This document shows positions 34,511 through 43,549 of a DNA stretch of 64,000 bases, piece by piece. The DNA comes from BOG-908 sp963848205 (lineage in GTDB: Bacteria; Pseudomonadota; Alphaproteobacteria; Acetobacterales; Acetobacteraceae), in assembly GCA_963848205.1 (NCBI GenBank), contig CAWKCV010000001.1, positions 62,001-126,000 of the forward strand. Reading direction: 5' to 3'. The first letter of the stretch is position 1, and the number at the start of each line of letters is the position of its first letter. The notes below the pieces were generated by a model that had not been told where the DNA came from, searched no databases, and was given only the letters and a program-made list of their open reading frames with translations. The position numbers and the translations under genes are program-made.

Positions 34511-36280
34511 ATGGCCGACCAGACAACCACACGCGCTTTGATGCTCAGGCTGTGGCGCGAGCATATCCGCCACCATCGCGCCCGCCTGCTTCTCGTGCTG
34601 CTGCTCACCGCCATCATGGCCGGTCTGAACGCGATCTACCCGATCGTCATCCAGCGCGCGATCAGCATGTTCGAGCAGCACGACAGCCGAATCCTCTACC
34701 AGATCCCCGCCCTCGTGGTCGCCGTCACCGCCGCCAAGGCCGCCGCCCAATACGGCCAGCTCGTGCTCGTCCAGCAGCTCATGCTGGTCATCATACGCGA
34801 GCTGCAGGAGCGCATGTTCGCCCAGCTCGTCGCCGCCGACCTTGCCCGCCTTGAACGCGAGGCGCCCGCAGCACTGGCCGCACGCTTCACCACGGACGCC
34901 ACCACCGTGCGCGAGGCGCTCACCCGCGCGATCAACGCGGTGGGCGACGTCGTCACCGTCGTGGGCCTCGTCGGCACCATGTTCTATCTCGACTGGGAGT
35001 TCAGCCTCATCGCCGCCTGCCTCTATCCGCTGGCCGCCATTCCCATCCAGCGCGTCGGCAAGCGCGTGCGGCGGGCCTCGGGCGGCATGCAGGAACGCAT
35101 GGGCGAGACGGCCACGCTGCTGCACGAGAGCTTCGCCCAGGCCCGCACGGTACGCGCCTATCGCCTCGAGGAGTCCGAACGCCGCCGCGCCGCGGCCACG
35201 TTCCAGGCACTCTATCGTTCGCTCCTCAAGATGAACCGCAGCCGCGCGCGCGTGGACCCGTTCCTCGAAGTGCTGGGCGGCGTGGCGGTAGCCGCCGTGC
35301 TGGGCTTCGCCGGCTGGCGCGCGGCCAATGGCGGCAACACGCTGGGCGACTTCACCGGCTTCGTCGCCGCCCTCCTGCTCGCCTCGCGCCCCGTCCGCGC
35401 CCTGGGTGCCCTCAACTCCGCGTTGCAGGAAGGCATGGCCGGCCTACTCCGCGTCTTCTCCGTCATCGACGAGTCGCCGACCATCCTCGACGCGCCGGAC
35501 GCCCGCCCGCTGCCGCCCGGCCAGGGCCACCTGCAGTTCCGCGACGTGCGCTTCACCTATCCGGATGGCCGTGATGGCCTCAGCGGCCTCAGCTTCGAAG
35601 CCAGGCCAGGCCTCACCGTGGCACTCGTCGGCGCTTCCGGCGCCGGCAAATCGACCGCGCTCACGCTCATCCCGCGCCTGAAGGACGTCACCGGCGGCGC
35701 GATCCTGCTCGACGGCCTCGACATCCGGCAGACGACACTGACCAGCCTGCGCGACGCGATCGCCTATGTCGGCCAGGACGTGATGCTGTTCGACGACACG
35801 GTCGGCGCCAACATCCGGATGGGCCGCCCGGCTGCCACCGAGGACGAGCTGTGGAGCGCCGCACGCTCGGCGTCGGCCGCCGATTTCATCGCCAAGCTTC
35901 CGGACGGCATGGACACCCGCGTCGGCACCGGCGGCGCGCTGCTCTCCGGCGGCCAGCGCCAGCGCGTCTCCCTCGCCCGCGCTTTGCTGCGCAACCCGCG
36001 CGTCCTCCTGCTCGACGAGGCGACCAGCGCGCTCGATGCCGAAAGCGAAGCCGCCGTGCAGCAGGCATTGACCCATCTGCGCGCCGGCCGCACCACCATC
36101 ATCGTCGCCCACCGCCTCTCGACCGTGAGGGACGCCGACCTGGTCGTCGCAATGTCGGAGGGCGCCTGTGCCGAGCAGGGCACACATGCCGAGCTGATGG
36201 CGCAGGACGGGCTTTACGCACGGCTGGTGCGTACCCAGGCTTTCGTGAGCGCGCCAGATTCCGTGCTGGCGGCTGAGTGA
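34511..36280 (+). CDS. ABC exporter with fused membrane and ATPase domains
   Basis: Homodimeric type IV exporter half of 589 residues. Residues about 1-320 form six membrane helices with long cytoplasmic loops; 340-580 form the ATPase with Walker A VGASGAGKST, Q-loop in AYVGQDVMLF, signature LSGGQRQR, Walker B VLLLDEATSALD and switch VAHRLSTV. MsbA-like lipid or multidrug exporters have this layout; the substrate cannot be told. The efflux genes emrAB follow after a gap with their own operator. Confidence 0.9.
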   Translation: MADQTTTRALMLRLWREHIRHHRARLLLVLLLTAIMAGLNAIYPIVIQRAISMFEQHDSRILYQIPALVVAVTAAKAAAQYGQLVLVQQLMLVIIRELQERMFAQLVAADLARLEREAPAALAARFTTDATTVREALTRAINAVGDVVTVVGLVGTMFYLDWEFSLIAACLYPLAAIPIQRVGKRVRRASGGMQERMGETATLLHESFAQARTVRAYRLEESERRRAAATFQALYRSLLKMNRSRARVDPFLEVLGGVAVAAVLGFAGWRAANGGNTLGDFTGFVAALLLASRPVRALGALNSALQEGMAGLLRVFSVIDESPTILDAPDARPLPPGQGHLQFRDVRFTYPDGRDGLSGLSFEARPGLTVALVGASGAGKSTALTLIPRLKDVTGGAILLDGLDIRQTTLTSLRDAIAYVGQDVMLFDDTVGANIRMGRPAATEDELWSAARSASAADFIAKLPDGMDTRVGTGGALLSGGQRQRVSLARALLRNPRVLLLDEATSALDAESEAAVQQALTHLRAGRTTIIVAHRLSTVRDADLVVAMSEGACAEQGTHAELMAQDGLYARLVRTQAFVSAPDSVLAAE

Positions 36281-36397
36281 CGCAGGAAGGCAAACGCCGT
36301 ATTTGGATTTGCGAACACTATCCCGGCTTATGCTGCTGCGTCGCAGCGTGACCGCTTGACGGCAGGGCTGGCCCTGCTTCTTACATATCCGACACTC

Positions 36398-36414
36398 GAC
36401 CGAACCGATCGGTC
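36398..36414. promoter_or_regulatory. TetR-type operator upstream of emrAB
   Basis: GACCGAACCGATCGGTC is a perfect 6-bp inverted repeat with a 5-bp spacer, 20 bases before the emrA ATG. Palindromes of this kind are bound by TetR or MarR family regulators of efflux pumps. No such regulator gene is in the neighbourhood. A GC-rich hairpin (GCAGGGCTGGCCCTGC) lies at 36362-36377. Confidence 0.5.
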
Positions 36415-36434
36415 AGAAAACGCGAGACCGCTTC

Positions 36435-37646
36435 ATGGCCGACCAACAATCGCCCGGACATCAGGACGACGAACAGGGCCACGACCCGGATCAGCCCGCC
36501 GACAAGAAGCAGCCGGACAAGGCGGCCCAGAAGGACGGCAAAACCGACGGCGACAATGCCCAACAGAAAGAGGCCGACCGCAAGCAGGAGGAACGCCGCC
36601 GCCGCGCACGCCCGTTCGTGCGCATCGGCATGGTCGTCATCCTCATCCTGCTGATCGGCGGCGGCATCTGGTATTGGCAATCGACCAAGGACATCGAGAC
36701 GACCGACGACGCCTATACCGACGGCCGCGCCATCACCATCGCGCCGCGCGTCAGTGGCCAGGTCGTCTCGCTCGATGTGGACGACAACCAGTTCGTCCAC
36801 AAAGGCGATCCGTTGATCCATATCGATCCACGCACCTACGAAGCCGCCGTCGAACAGGCGCAGGGCGAACTCGCCGCCTCGCAAGGCCAGCTCGTCGCCT
36901 CCACCCGCGCCTTCGAGGTGGCCAAGGTCAACTTCCCCGCCCGCCTGCAACAGGCGCGCGCCCAGCTCACCGACGCACAGGCGAACCTGTTCAAGGCACA
37001 GACCGACTACCGGCGCCAGCAATCCCTGCCACGGCAGGCCACCACCGGCCAGCAGATCGATTACGCGACCGCCGCTTTGCGCTCTGCCGAAGCGCAAGTC
37101 GGCTCGGCCGAGGCGGCGGTGACCCAGGCGATGCCCGTGCAGCCCAACATCGCCCAGTCCGGCGCGCAGGTGAAGCAGCTCGAAGGCTCGATCTCGCAGG
37201 CCGACGCCAACCTCCGCACCGCCCAGCTCAACCTCGGCTTCTGCATCCTGCGCGCGCCGCAGGATGGCTGGATCACCCGGCGCAATGTCGAGCAGGGCAA
37301 CTACGTCACCCCCGGCCAGCAGGTATTCTCCATCGTCTCGCCCGAGGTCTGGGTCACCGCGAACTTCAAGGAAAACCAGCTCAACCGCATGCGTGCGGGC
37401 ATGCACGTGAAACTCAGCGTGGACGCCTATCCCGCCCTCAAGCTCACCGGCCATATCGACAGCGTGCAGCTCGGCTCCGGCAGCAAGTTCACCGCCTTCC
37501 CGCCGGAGAACGCCACCGGCAACTTCGTGAAAATTGTCCAGCGCGTGCCGGTGAAGATCGACATCGATAGCGGGCTCGACCCTAAATTTCCGCTGCCGCT
37601 TGGTATTTCGGTTTCGCCTACGGTCGATGTGAAGGCGGGACAGTGA
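36435..37646 (+). CDS. emrA: EmrA-type membrane fusion protein
   Basis: Periplasmic adaptor of 403 residues that links an inner-membrane efflux pump to an outer-membrane channel. It has an unusually long, charged cytoplasmic N-terminus (about 1-60, many Asp, Lys and Gln), one membrane segment (GMVVILILLIGGGIWYW, about 67-84), the lipoyl-like TTDDAYTDGRAITIAPRVSG, a coiled-coil hairpin (about 130-240), and the second lipoyl half LGFCILRAPQDGWI. Paired with emrB downstream, separated by a repeat element. Confidence 0.9.
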   Translation: MADQQSPGHQDDEQGHDPDQPADKKQPDKAAQKDGKTDGDNAQQKEADRKQEERRRRARPFVRIGMVVILILLIGGGIWYWQSTKDIETTDDAYTDGRAITIAPRVSGQVVSLDVDDNQFVHKGDPLIHIDPRTYEAAVEQAQGELAASQGQLVASTRAFEVAKVNFPARLQQARAQLTDAQANLFKAQTDYRRQQSLPRQATTGQQIDYATAALRSAEAQVGSAEAAVTQAMPVQPNIAQSGAQVKQLEGSISQADANLRTAQLNLGFCILRAPQDGWITRRNVEQGNYVTPGQQVFSIVSPEVWVTANFKENQLNRMRAGMHVKLSVDAYPALKLTGHIDSVQLGSGSKFTAFPPENATGNFVKIVQRVPVKIDIDSGLDPKFPLPLGISVSPTVDVKAGQ

Positions 37647-37650
37647 GGTG

Positions 37651-37712
37651 GGGAGGAAAAGTCTTCTTTTCTGAAGAAAAGAAGCAAAAGAGTTTTGCTC
37701 CTGCCGTCGCGG
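37651..37712 (+). repeat. Intergenic hairpin element, copy 12 (type B)
   Basis: Stem-loop CTTCTTTTC, TGAA, GAAAAGAAG (37663-37684), then CAAAAGAGTTTTGCTCCTGCCGTCGCGG. Lies between emrA and emrB, inside what should be one operon. Confidence 0.85.
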
Positions 37713-37740
37713 ACCTTGGGGCCGGCGTACGCTTGCTGTC

Positions 37741-37767
37741 GTCCTTTCGAAGAAAGGTCGGCTTGCC
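37741..37767 (-). repeat. Intergenic hairpin element, copy 13 (hairpin only)
   Basis: CCTTTC, GAA, GAAAGG (37743-37757) followed by TCGGCTTGCC, an inverted remnant facing copy 12. Its purine-rich arm lies where the emrB ribosome site is expected. Confidence 0.5.
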
Positions 37768-39336
37768 TTGAGCGAAACCCAATGGAAACCCAAAGCCAAT
37801 CCCTGGCTCATCGCGGTCGTCGTAACCGTCGCCGCCTTCATGGAAGTGCTCGACACCACCATCGTCAACGTCTCGCTCCCTCACATCGCCGGCAGCCTCT
37901 CCTCGAGCTACGACGACGCGACCTGGGCGCTCACCAGCTACCTCGTCGCCAACGGCATCGTGCTCACCATCAGCGGCTGGCTGTCGGACGTGCTCGGTCG
38001 CAAACGCTATTTCATGATCTGCATCGGCATGTTCACCGTGTGCAGCTTCCTCTGCGGCACCTCCACCTCGCTGCCCGAACTGATCCTGTTCCGCCTGATG
38101 CAGGGCTTCTTCGGCGGCGGGCTGCAACCCAACCAGCAATCCATCATCCTGGACACGTTCGAGCCCTCGCAGCGCGGCAAGGCGCTCGGCGTGGTCGCCA
38201 TCGCCACCATCGTGGCCCCCATCATCGGCCCCACCCTCGGCGGCTACATCACCGACAATTTCAGCTGGCGCTGGATATTCTTCATCAACATCCCCGTCGG
38301 CATGCTCGGCGTGTTCGGCGTCGCAACGCTCGTCGAAGACCCGCCCTGGATCAAGAACAAGCGAAGCCGCGGTATCGACTATATCGGCATCTCGCTCATC
38401 ACGCTGGGGCTGGGCTGCCTGCAAGTCGCCCTCGACCGCGGCGAGGACGAGGACTGGCTCAACTCGTCCTTCATCCGCATCATGTTCCTGCTGGCCTTCC
38501 TCGGCATCAGCGGCGCCATCGGCTGGCTGCTGACGGCCAAGAAGCCGGTGGTGAACCTGCACGTGATGGGCAACCGCAATTTCGCGCTCGGCGTGATGTT
38601 CATCGCGGCGATGGCCTTCATCCTCTATTCCAGCGCCGTCATCATCCCGCAATTCGCCCAGCAGGTGATCGGCTACACGGCGACCCTCGCCGGCCTCATC
38701 CTCTCGCCGGGCGGCGTGGTGATCATCCTGCTGATCCCCATCATCACCCGCGTCCTGCCGCTCATCCCGACACGATGGCTGATCACCACCGGCTTCACTG
38801 TCATGGGCTGCGCGCTGATCTACTCCAGCCACCTCGTGCCCAACATGACGTTCAGGCACATGGCGCTCATCCGCGCGTCACAGACTTTCGGCCTCGCCTT
38901 CATGTTCGTGCCGATCTCGACCATCGCCTATTCGAGCCTGCCGCGCGAGCTGAACGGCGACGCCGCCGCCCTCTACACGATGTTCCGCAACGTCAGCGGA
39001 TCGATCGGCATCTCGGTGGCCACCGCCCTGATCACCACACGCACCCAGGTGCGCGAAGCCTACCTCTCGCGCTGGCTCAGCCCACTCAACGAGCCCTACA
39101 ATCACCTCATCCAGCAGGACCAGGCCGCCCTTCTCAGCATGGGCCACGCCGCCGCCACCACGCAGCAGACCGCCGTCGGGCTCGTCTATCAGACGCTGCG
39201 AACACAGGCCTCGGTGCTGGCTTACTCCGACGTGTTTCTCTATTGCGCCATCGCATCGTTTGCCATCGTGCCGTTTACGTTCCTGCTGTCGAATTACAAG
39301 CCGACGCAGGGGGCGCCTCGGGGCGGTGGGCATTGA
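37768..39336 (+). CDS. emrB: EmrB/QacA-type MFS drug efflux transporter (DHA2)
   Basis: Fourteen-helix proton antiporter of 522 residues. It begins with TTG (MSETQWKPKANPW). The motif LDTTIVNVSLPHIAGSL in helix 1 and GWLSDVLGRKRYF (motif A) are diagnostic of the DHA2 family, as is APIIGPTLGGYITDNFSWRW (motif C). It works with the EmrA adaptor upstream. The stop codon TGA leads directly into a repeat element. Confidence 0.93.
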   Translation: MSETQWKPKANPWLIAVVVTVAAFMEVLDTTIVNVSLPHIAGSLSSSYDDATWALTSYLVANGIVLTISGWLSDVLGRKRYFMICIGMFTVCSFLCGTSTSLPELILFRLMQGFFGGGLQPNQQSIILDTFEPSQRGKALGVVAIATIVAPIIGPTLGGYITDNFSWRWIFFINIPVGMLGVFGVATLVEDPPWIKNKRSRGIDYIGISLITLGLGCLQVALDRGEDEDWLNSSFIRIMFLLAFLGISGAIGWLLTAKKPVVNLHVMGNRNFALGVMFIAAMAFILYSSAVIIPQFAQQVIGYTATLAGLILSPGGVVIILLIPIITRVLPLIPTRWLITTGFTVMGCALIYSSHLVPNMTFRHMALIRASQTFGLAFMFVPISTIAYSSLPRELNGDAAALYTMFRNVSGSIGISVATALITTRTQVREAYLSRWLSPLNEPYNHLIQQDQAALLSMGHAAATTQQTAVGLVYQTLRTQASVLAYSDVFLYCAIASFAIVPFTFLLSNYKPTQGAPRGGGH

Positions 39337-39391
39337 GGAAGCAAGCAGTCCTTCTTCTAAAGAAAGGACCAGAAAACTTTGGCCCCGCTTT
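39335..39391 (+). repeat. Intergenic hairpin element, copy 14 (type A)
   Basis: Starts at the emrB stop (TGAGGAAGCAAGCA), with stem GTCCTTCTT/AAGAAAGGAC (39348-39369), then CAGAAAACTTTGGCCCCGCTTTGCG. Reaches the end of the convergent DUF429-like gene. Confidence 0.8.
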
Positions 39392-39397
39392 GCGTGG

Positions 39398-40321
39398 TTA
39401 GCGGGGCATTGACGTCTGTCCCAAGACCCAGCCTTCCCAGCGTCGGATCCAGGTGTCGTCGGGAGGCGAATCAGGGCGGCGGCCGGTGACCACGCCTAGA
39501 ACGCAGAGTGCGCCCAGCGTGCTGTCGAACCGGTCCTCGCCAGCCTCGTCGGCACCGAAGCCATCGTCATGCACCCCTGCATATCCAACGCCCAGCCTGG
39601 CCATCGCCGCACGCAAAGCGGGTGCACACGCCGCACGGTCGGCCTGTCGCCGCTTGCTGCCCGCCAGTGCCACGCCCAACTGGCGCATCGCCTCCGCCGG
39701 ATACGTCTCCGCTACCGTCACCCATCCTGGACGCAACAACGAACGGAAATCGCCCTCGAACGGCCAAAGCAGCATCGGAAGGCCGGCCGCCAAAGCCGGC
39801 GCGATCACCTCCAGCCAGGCCGCAATCGCCGCCTTGCCCGACTGGTTGGCGCCCAACGTCCAGAAAACCGGCGCCCCTGCCGGCCGCTCCGCCGTCGCCC
39901 GGTCGCACGCCCGGCACAATGCCCCGGCGTCGGCCAGTCCCAACGCCTTTGCATGCGCGGCCCGCGTCATGCCGGCCACGCCGCGCGCCGGATAAAATGG
40001 CCGGTCGGCAGAGACCTCCTCGATCGTTCCTGCCACATCGCAAAAACCCGGGCGCCTGGCGAGCCCGCGCAGAAACGCCGGAAAATCTGCCTCCGTCGCA
40101 TGCAGCCGGGCATAGTCCCGCGGCAGTCCCAACGGACAATCGATGCCGAACGCCACCGGCAGCCCCTCCGCTCGCGCCAGCAAACGTTTCAGCAGGGTGG
40201 CCGCCTCGCCCACTTTCTCCGGCGCTTGCATTCGCCAGCCGGCGTCCGACGGCCGGATCACCGTCATCCACCGTTTGGCCGCGTGCTTGCTCCAGTCCGC
40301 GTGGACGACCAGCGCAGTCAG
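39398..40321 (-). CDS. DUF429-like protein
   Basis: Protein of about 307 residues resembling the DUF429 family of predicted RNase H-fold proteins: ALVVHADWSKHAAKRWMTV at the start, AFGIDCPLGLPRDYA, AETYPAEAMRQLGV, and DRFDSTLGALCVLGVV near the end. Function unknown. The start is a problem: no ATG, GTG or TTG precedes ALVVHADW closely. A CTG that overlaps the stop of the upstream gene (CTGA) is used here; the first usual start upstream (40453) would overlap that gene by 136 bases. Confidence 0.65.
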   Translation of the reverse strand: MTALVVHADWSKHAAKRWMTVIRPSDAGWRMQAPEKVGEAATLLKRLLARAEGLPVAFGIDCPLGLPRDYARLHATEADFPAFLRGLARRPGFCDVAGTIEEVSADRPFYPARGVAGMTRAAHAKALGLADAGALCRACDRATAERPAGAPVFWTLGANQSGKAAIAAWLEVIAPALAAGLPMLLWPFEGDFRSLLRPGWVTVAETYPAEAMRQLGVALAGSKRRQADRAACAPALRAAMARLGVGYAGVHDDGFGADEAGEDRFDSTLGALCVLGVVTGRRPDSPPDDTWIRRWEGWVLGQTSMPR

Positions 40322-40545
40322 AGCGGCTTGTGCGCCTTGTCGATCAGGCGGCCAAAAAAGCCGGGCTTCTTGATGGATTTCGCCTCGGCCTTGCGCGCTT
40401 TTTCGGCCGCGCGCTCTGCCTCGGCCGCCTCGCGATCCTTGGCCGCAAGCCACTTCTCCAGCGACATGCCGGCTTTCGCCGCACGCTTGGTCTCGTAAGC
40501 ACGCTGGCCTTCGGTGAGGATCTTCGTCGGTTTTTGCATTGCCAT
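40318..40545 (-). CDS. Small charged helical protein
   Basis: Protein of 75 residues beginning MAMQKPTKILTEGQRAYETK, followed by a long Ala/Glu/Lys helix (EKWLAAKDREAAEAERAAEK) and a basic end (KKPGFFGRLIDKAHKPL). It is probably a short coiled coil with an amphipathic tail. No family recognised. Cotranscribed with the DUF429-like gene, whose start overlaps its stop. A repeat element lies about 50 bases upstream. Confidence 0.6.
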   Translation of the reverse strand: MAMQKPTKILTEGQRAYETKRAAKAGMSLEKWLAAKDREAAEAERAAEKARKAEAKSIKKPGFFGRLIDKAHKPL

Positions 40546-40594
40546 GCTGATGTCAGGTTCCAGGCTGTATCCGGTGGTCACAAACCTTCGACGC

Positions 40595-40655
40595 GAGCTC
40601 GCGACAGCGGAACAAAAGTTTTCTTGTCCTTTTTTCAAAGAAGGACCGCTTACTC
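40595..40655 (-). repeat. Intergenic hairpin element, copy 15 (type A)
   Basis: Minus-strand copy: stem-loop GTCCTTTTTTCAAAGAAGGAC (40626-40646), then AAGAAAACTTTTGTTCCGCTGTCGCGAGCTC. It starts at the stop codon of the ABC permease gene. Confidence 0.85.
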
Positions 40656-41396
40656 ATACCGCGCCAGCACCCGCCGGCTCAACAGCCCGAGCACGCCGTG
40701 AATCGCCAGCCCGGCCGCCGACAACAGCGCGAGTGCTGCAAACATCCGCGCCGTCTGCAACCGGTAACTCGACTCCAGTATCCGATAGGCAAGCCCGGAC
40801 GCGACACCCCCCGCGCCGGTCACGAACTCGGCGACAACAGCGCCCACCAGCGCCAAGCCGCCCGACACGCGCAAGCCGGCCAGGAAATACGGCACGGCGG
40901 CCGGAAACCGCAGCCAGGCGATCTCCTGCCAGCGCGAGGCGCCGGAAAGCCGGAACACGTCGAGCAATTCGGGCGGTGTCGCGGCCAGACCCACGGCGGT
41001 GTTGGAGAACACCGGGAAGAACGCGACGACCGTGGCACACACCACCATCGCCGCGAACGGATCGCCGATCCACACGATGATCAGAGGTGCGACGGCGACC
41101 ACCGGCGTCACCTGCGCGATCACTGTCCACGGTGCCAGCGCCGCGTTCGCCCAATGGCTCGCGCGCATGGCCACCGCGAGCGCCACGCCCAGCACGCAGG
41201 CGGCCAGCAAGGCAGCGCCGGTCACCGACAATGTCGCCAGCAGCGCGCCCAGGAAGCCCGGCACGTCCGAGGCAAACGCCACCGCCACCCCAAACGGCGT
41301 CGGCACCAGATAGGCCGGCACCTTGGTCAGCATCGCCAATAGCTGCCAGGCGACCAGCGCACCGGCGAAGGAAGCCGCCCCTGCCCAGCGATTCAT
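40650..41396 (-). CDS. ABC importer permease (SsuC/ThiX type)
   Basis: Inner-membrane permease of 248 residues with five to six membrane segments and the ATPase-contact loop DVFRLSGASRWQEIAWLRFPAAVPY (EAA-like). It starts at MNRWAGAASF; the ATG overlaps the ATPase stop codon (ATGA). It is third in the order substrate-binding protein, ATPase, permease. The family includes uptake systems for sulfonates, nitrate and pyrimidine precursors. Confidence 0.88.
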   Translation of the reverse strand: MNRWAGAASFAGALVAWQLLAMLTKVPAYLVPTPFGVAVAFASDVPGFLGALLATLSVTGAALLAACVLGVALAVAMRASHWANAALAPWTVIAQVTPVVAVAPLIIVWIGDPFAAMVVCATVVAFFPVFSNTAVGLAATPPELLDVFRLSGASRWQEIAWLRFPAAVPYFLAGLRVSGGLALVGAVVAEFVTGAGGVASGLAYRILESSYRLQTARMFAALALLSAAGLAIHGVLGLLSRRVLARYE

Positions 41397-42124
41397 GCGG
41401 CCAGCTTCATGCCCTGCAAAGCCGCACTCAACGCGTCGACGCGGCCCAGAAAAGCGGCGCCGGACCGGCTGCGCTCGCTTCTCTCGGCACCCGGGAATTG
41501 CGCGGCGATCCGGCCGGGCCGCGGCGAAAGCACCACCACGCGCGTCGCCAGATACGCCGCCTCGTAGAGCGAATGGGTCACGAACAGAACCGTGCATCCC
41601 ATCGAGCCGGCGATGGCCAGGCATTCGTCCTGCAGCCGATGGCGGGTGAACTCGTCGAGGGCGGCGAACGGCTCGTCCATCAGCAGCACGCGCGGCCTAC
41701 CGGCCAGCGCACGCGCGATCGACACCCGCATGCGCATGCCGCCCGACAAGGTGCGCGGCCGCGCGCCGGCGAAATCCGCGAGCCCCACCTGCGCCAGCGC
41801 CGCCCGCGCCTGCTCGGTGGCGTCCGCGCACCCGCGCAGCCGCAGCGGCAGGGCCACATTCTCCAGCGCGGTCGCCCACGGCATGAGCACCGGGTCCTGG
41901 AACACGAAGCCGACCTCGCCCGCCGCCGGCGCGCCACAAATCCATTGCAGGCTGCCGGTCGTCGGCCGGTCGAGCCCGGCCACCAGCCGCAGCAGGGTGG
42001 ATTTGCCGCAGCCGGACATGCCCAGCAGCACCAGGAACTCGCCTTCCTCCACCTGCAGATCGATTCCCTCGAGCGCCACGATCCCGTCGGGGAACGTGCG
42101 TCCGACACCGGCCAGGCGCAGCAC
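41393..42124 (-). CDS. ABC importer ATP-binding protein
   Basis: Cytoplasmic ATPase of 243 residues, SsuB/TauB/ThiZ class. Walker A GMSGCGKST (about 35-43), Q-loop FVFQDPVLMPWATALENV, signature TLSGGMRMRVSIARAL, Walker B VLLMDEPFAALDE and switch VTHSLYEAAYLA. It starts with GTG two bases after the stop codon of the substrate-binding gene and overlaps the permease ATG. Confidence 0.92.
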   Translation of the reverse strand: MLRLAGVGRTFPDGIVALEGIDLQVEEGEFLVLLGMSGCGKSTLLRLVAGLDRPTTGSLQWICGAPAAGEVGFVFQDPVLMPWATALENVALPLRLRGCADATEQARAALAQVGLADFAGARPRTLSGGMRMRVSIARALAGRPRVLLMDEPFAALDEFTRHRLQDECLAIAGSMGCTVLFVTHSLYEAAYLATRVVVLSPRPGRIAAQFPGAERSERSRSGAAFLGRVDALSAALQGMKLAA

Positions 42125-42126
42125 GA

Positions 42127-43119
42127 TCAGGGTGCGGGAAGCTGGTGCATGAAGCGCAGCGTGTAGGCGGCGTGCACATCGAGGTCCTTCGGGTAGAGAC
42201 CCGCCTCGACGACCGAGTCGAAGAAGGCCTGCCAGCGCGCGTCCGTCATCGCGCCGATCCCCTGATCCACCGCATCGCCGGATTCCACGATGCCGTGCGA
42301 GCGCAACGACTCGCGCCCGTAATCGAGCAGCGCCTGCGTCATCTCCGGATTGGCTTGCTTGATCAATGCGTTGCCCGGCGCGGGATCGCTCTCCAGATAC
42401 GACCGCCAGCCTTCGGCCGTCGCCGCCACGAAGCGCTGCACCAGATCGGGGTTGGCGCCGATCAGCGTCTGGCTAGTGACGATCAAGCTGCCATAGCCGG
42501 TGAAGCCCGCGTCCGACAGCAGCAGCACCACGGGGTCGAAGCCGGCGGCCTGTTTGATCAGGAACGGCTCGGAGCCGAGATAGCCTTGCTGGATGGCGTG
42601 CGGATCGGCCAGGAAGGGTGCAAGGCTGAACGCATAGGGGCGTATCTGATCGTCGGTATAGCCGAATTTGTGGCGCAGGAACGCCCACCAGCCGATCCGC
42701 GTGTCCGAGCCGATCATGATCGGCTTGCCCTTCAATGCAGTAAAGCTGTCGTTGTCCTGGCCGGGGTGGGCCAGCAGAACAGCGGGGTCTTTCTGGAAGA
42801 CGGCGGCGACCGCGACGAATGGCAGCTTTTCCTGGGCAAAGTTCAGCGCCAGGAAACTGTTGCCGGCGATGGTAAAATCCAGCCGGCCGCCCATCAGCAG
42901 CTGCGCCTGGTTCACCTGCGGCCCACCCTGGCGGATGCTGACGTCCAGCCCGTGCTTGGCGTAGATGCCTTGCGCGACGGCCTGGTAGTAGCCGCCATAT
43001 TCCGCCTCGGCCAGCCAATCCAGGCCTAGCGTCACATGATCGGCGGCGTGGGCCGGACGGCTGGCGGCGGCAAATGCGACGAGCCAGGCGAGTGCGATGG
43101 CGCGATACAGGCTGGTCAC
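42127..43119 (-). CDS. NMT1/THI5-type ABC substrate-binding protein
   Basis: Periplasmic receptor of 330 residues with signal peptide (residues 1-25, cleaved after AHA). DHVTLGLDWLAEAEYGGYYQAVAQG is the NMT1/THI5 core, as in ThiY, which binds pyrimidine precursors of thiamine; taurine and nitrate receptors are related. GGPQVNQAQLLMGGRLDFTIAG follows. It begins with GTG. No TPP riboswitch is visible upstream, so a thiamine link is weak; the ligand remains unknown. First gene of a three-gene importer operon. Confidence 0.85.
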   Translation of the reverse strand: MTSLYRAIALAWLVAFAAASRPAHAADHVTLGLDWLAEAEYGGYYQAVAQGIYAKHGLDVSIRQGGPQVNQAQLLMGGRLDFTIAGNSFLALNFAQEKLPFVAVAAVFQKDPAVLLAHPGQDNDSFTALKGKPIMIGSDTRIGWWAFLRHKFGYTDDQIRPYAFSLAPFLADPHAIQQGYLGSEPFLIKQAAGFDPVVLLLSDAGFTGYGSLIVTSQTLIGANPDLVQRFVAATAEGWRSYLESDPAPGNALIKQANPEMTQALLDYGRESLRSHGIVESGDAVDQGIGAMTDARWQAFFDSVVEAGLYPKDLDVHAAYTLRFMHQLPAP

Positions 43120-43213
43120 GTGTCTGGCCCCGGAAGCTGGATGATGCGCACTCTAGGCTCGCGCCGTCCGTTATGTCGCGGGCCGGACCAGAACAGCAAG
43201 GACATCGGCCCGA

Positions 43214-43549
43214 ATGGCGGAAGCACGGATCAAGGCCGGCCTGTGGGTATCGGCAGCCTTGCGGCTGGCCTTCAACGATGGCCGCGGCGGCGCTGTGCTG
43301 CGCCGCGGCGACGCGGACGCCGGCGGCATCCTGCTGGTGCTGCGCGGCCAGGCCGGCCTCAGCGTGCTATCCCAGATTGCCGCCGGCGACGACGACCGCG
43401 CCTGGATGCGCGTCACCGGCCCCGAGCCGGTGGGCCAGGAAGCGGCCGATGCCTATGTGGAGCGTCAGACCGCGCGCGACCCCGATCTGTGGGTGGTGGA
43501 ATTCGATGCGCCGGACTATCTGCCGCCCTTCGAGGGCCGGATCGTCTGA
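43214..43549 (+). CDS. DUF1491 family protein
   Basis: Protein of 111 residues conserved in alphaproteobacteria with no assigned role: RIKAGLWVSAALRLAFNDGR, GAVLRRGDADAGGILLVL, and VERQTARDPDLWVVEFDAPD. Soluble, no signal. It diverges from the ABC importer, and its stop overlaps the LOG gene start (TGATG), so the two are translationally coupled. Confidence 0.85.
   Translation: MAEARIKAGLWVSAALRLAFNDGRGGAVLRRGDADAGGILLVLRGQAGLSVLSQIAAGDDDRAWMRVTGPEPVGQEAADAYVERQTARDPDLWVVEFDAPDYLPPFEGRIV

Noticed and set aside
43120..43213. TPP riboswitch before the THI5-type importer
   Set aside because: None of the conserved TPP aptamer blocks is visible in the short gap, so thiamine control is not claimed.
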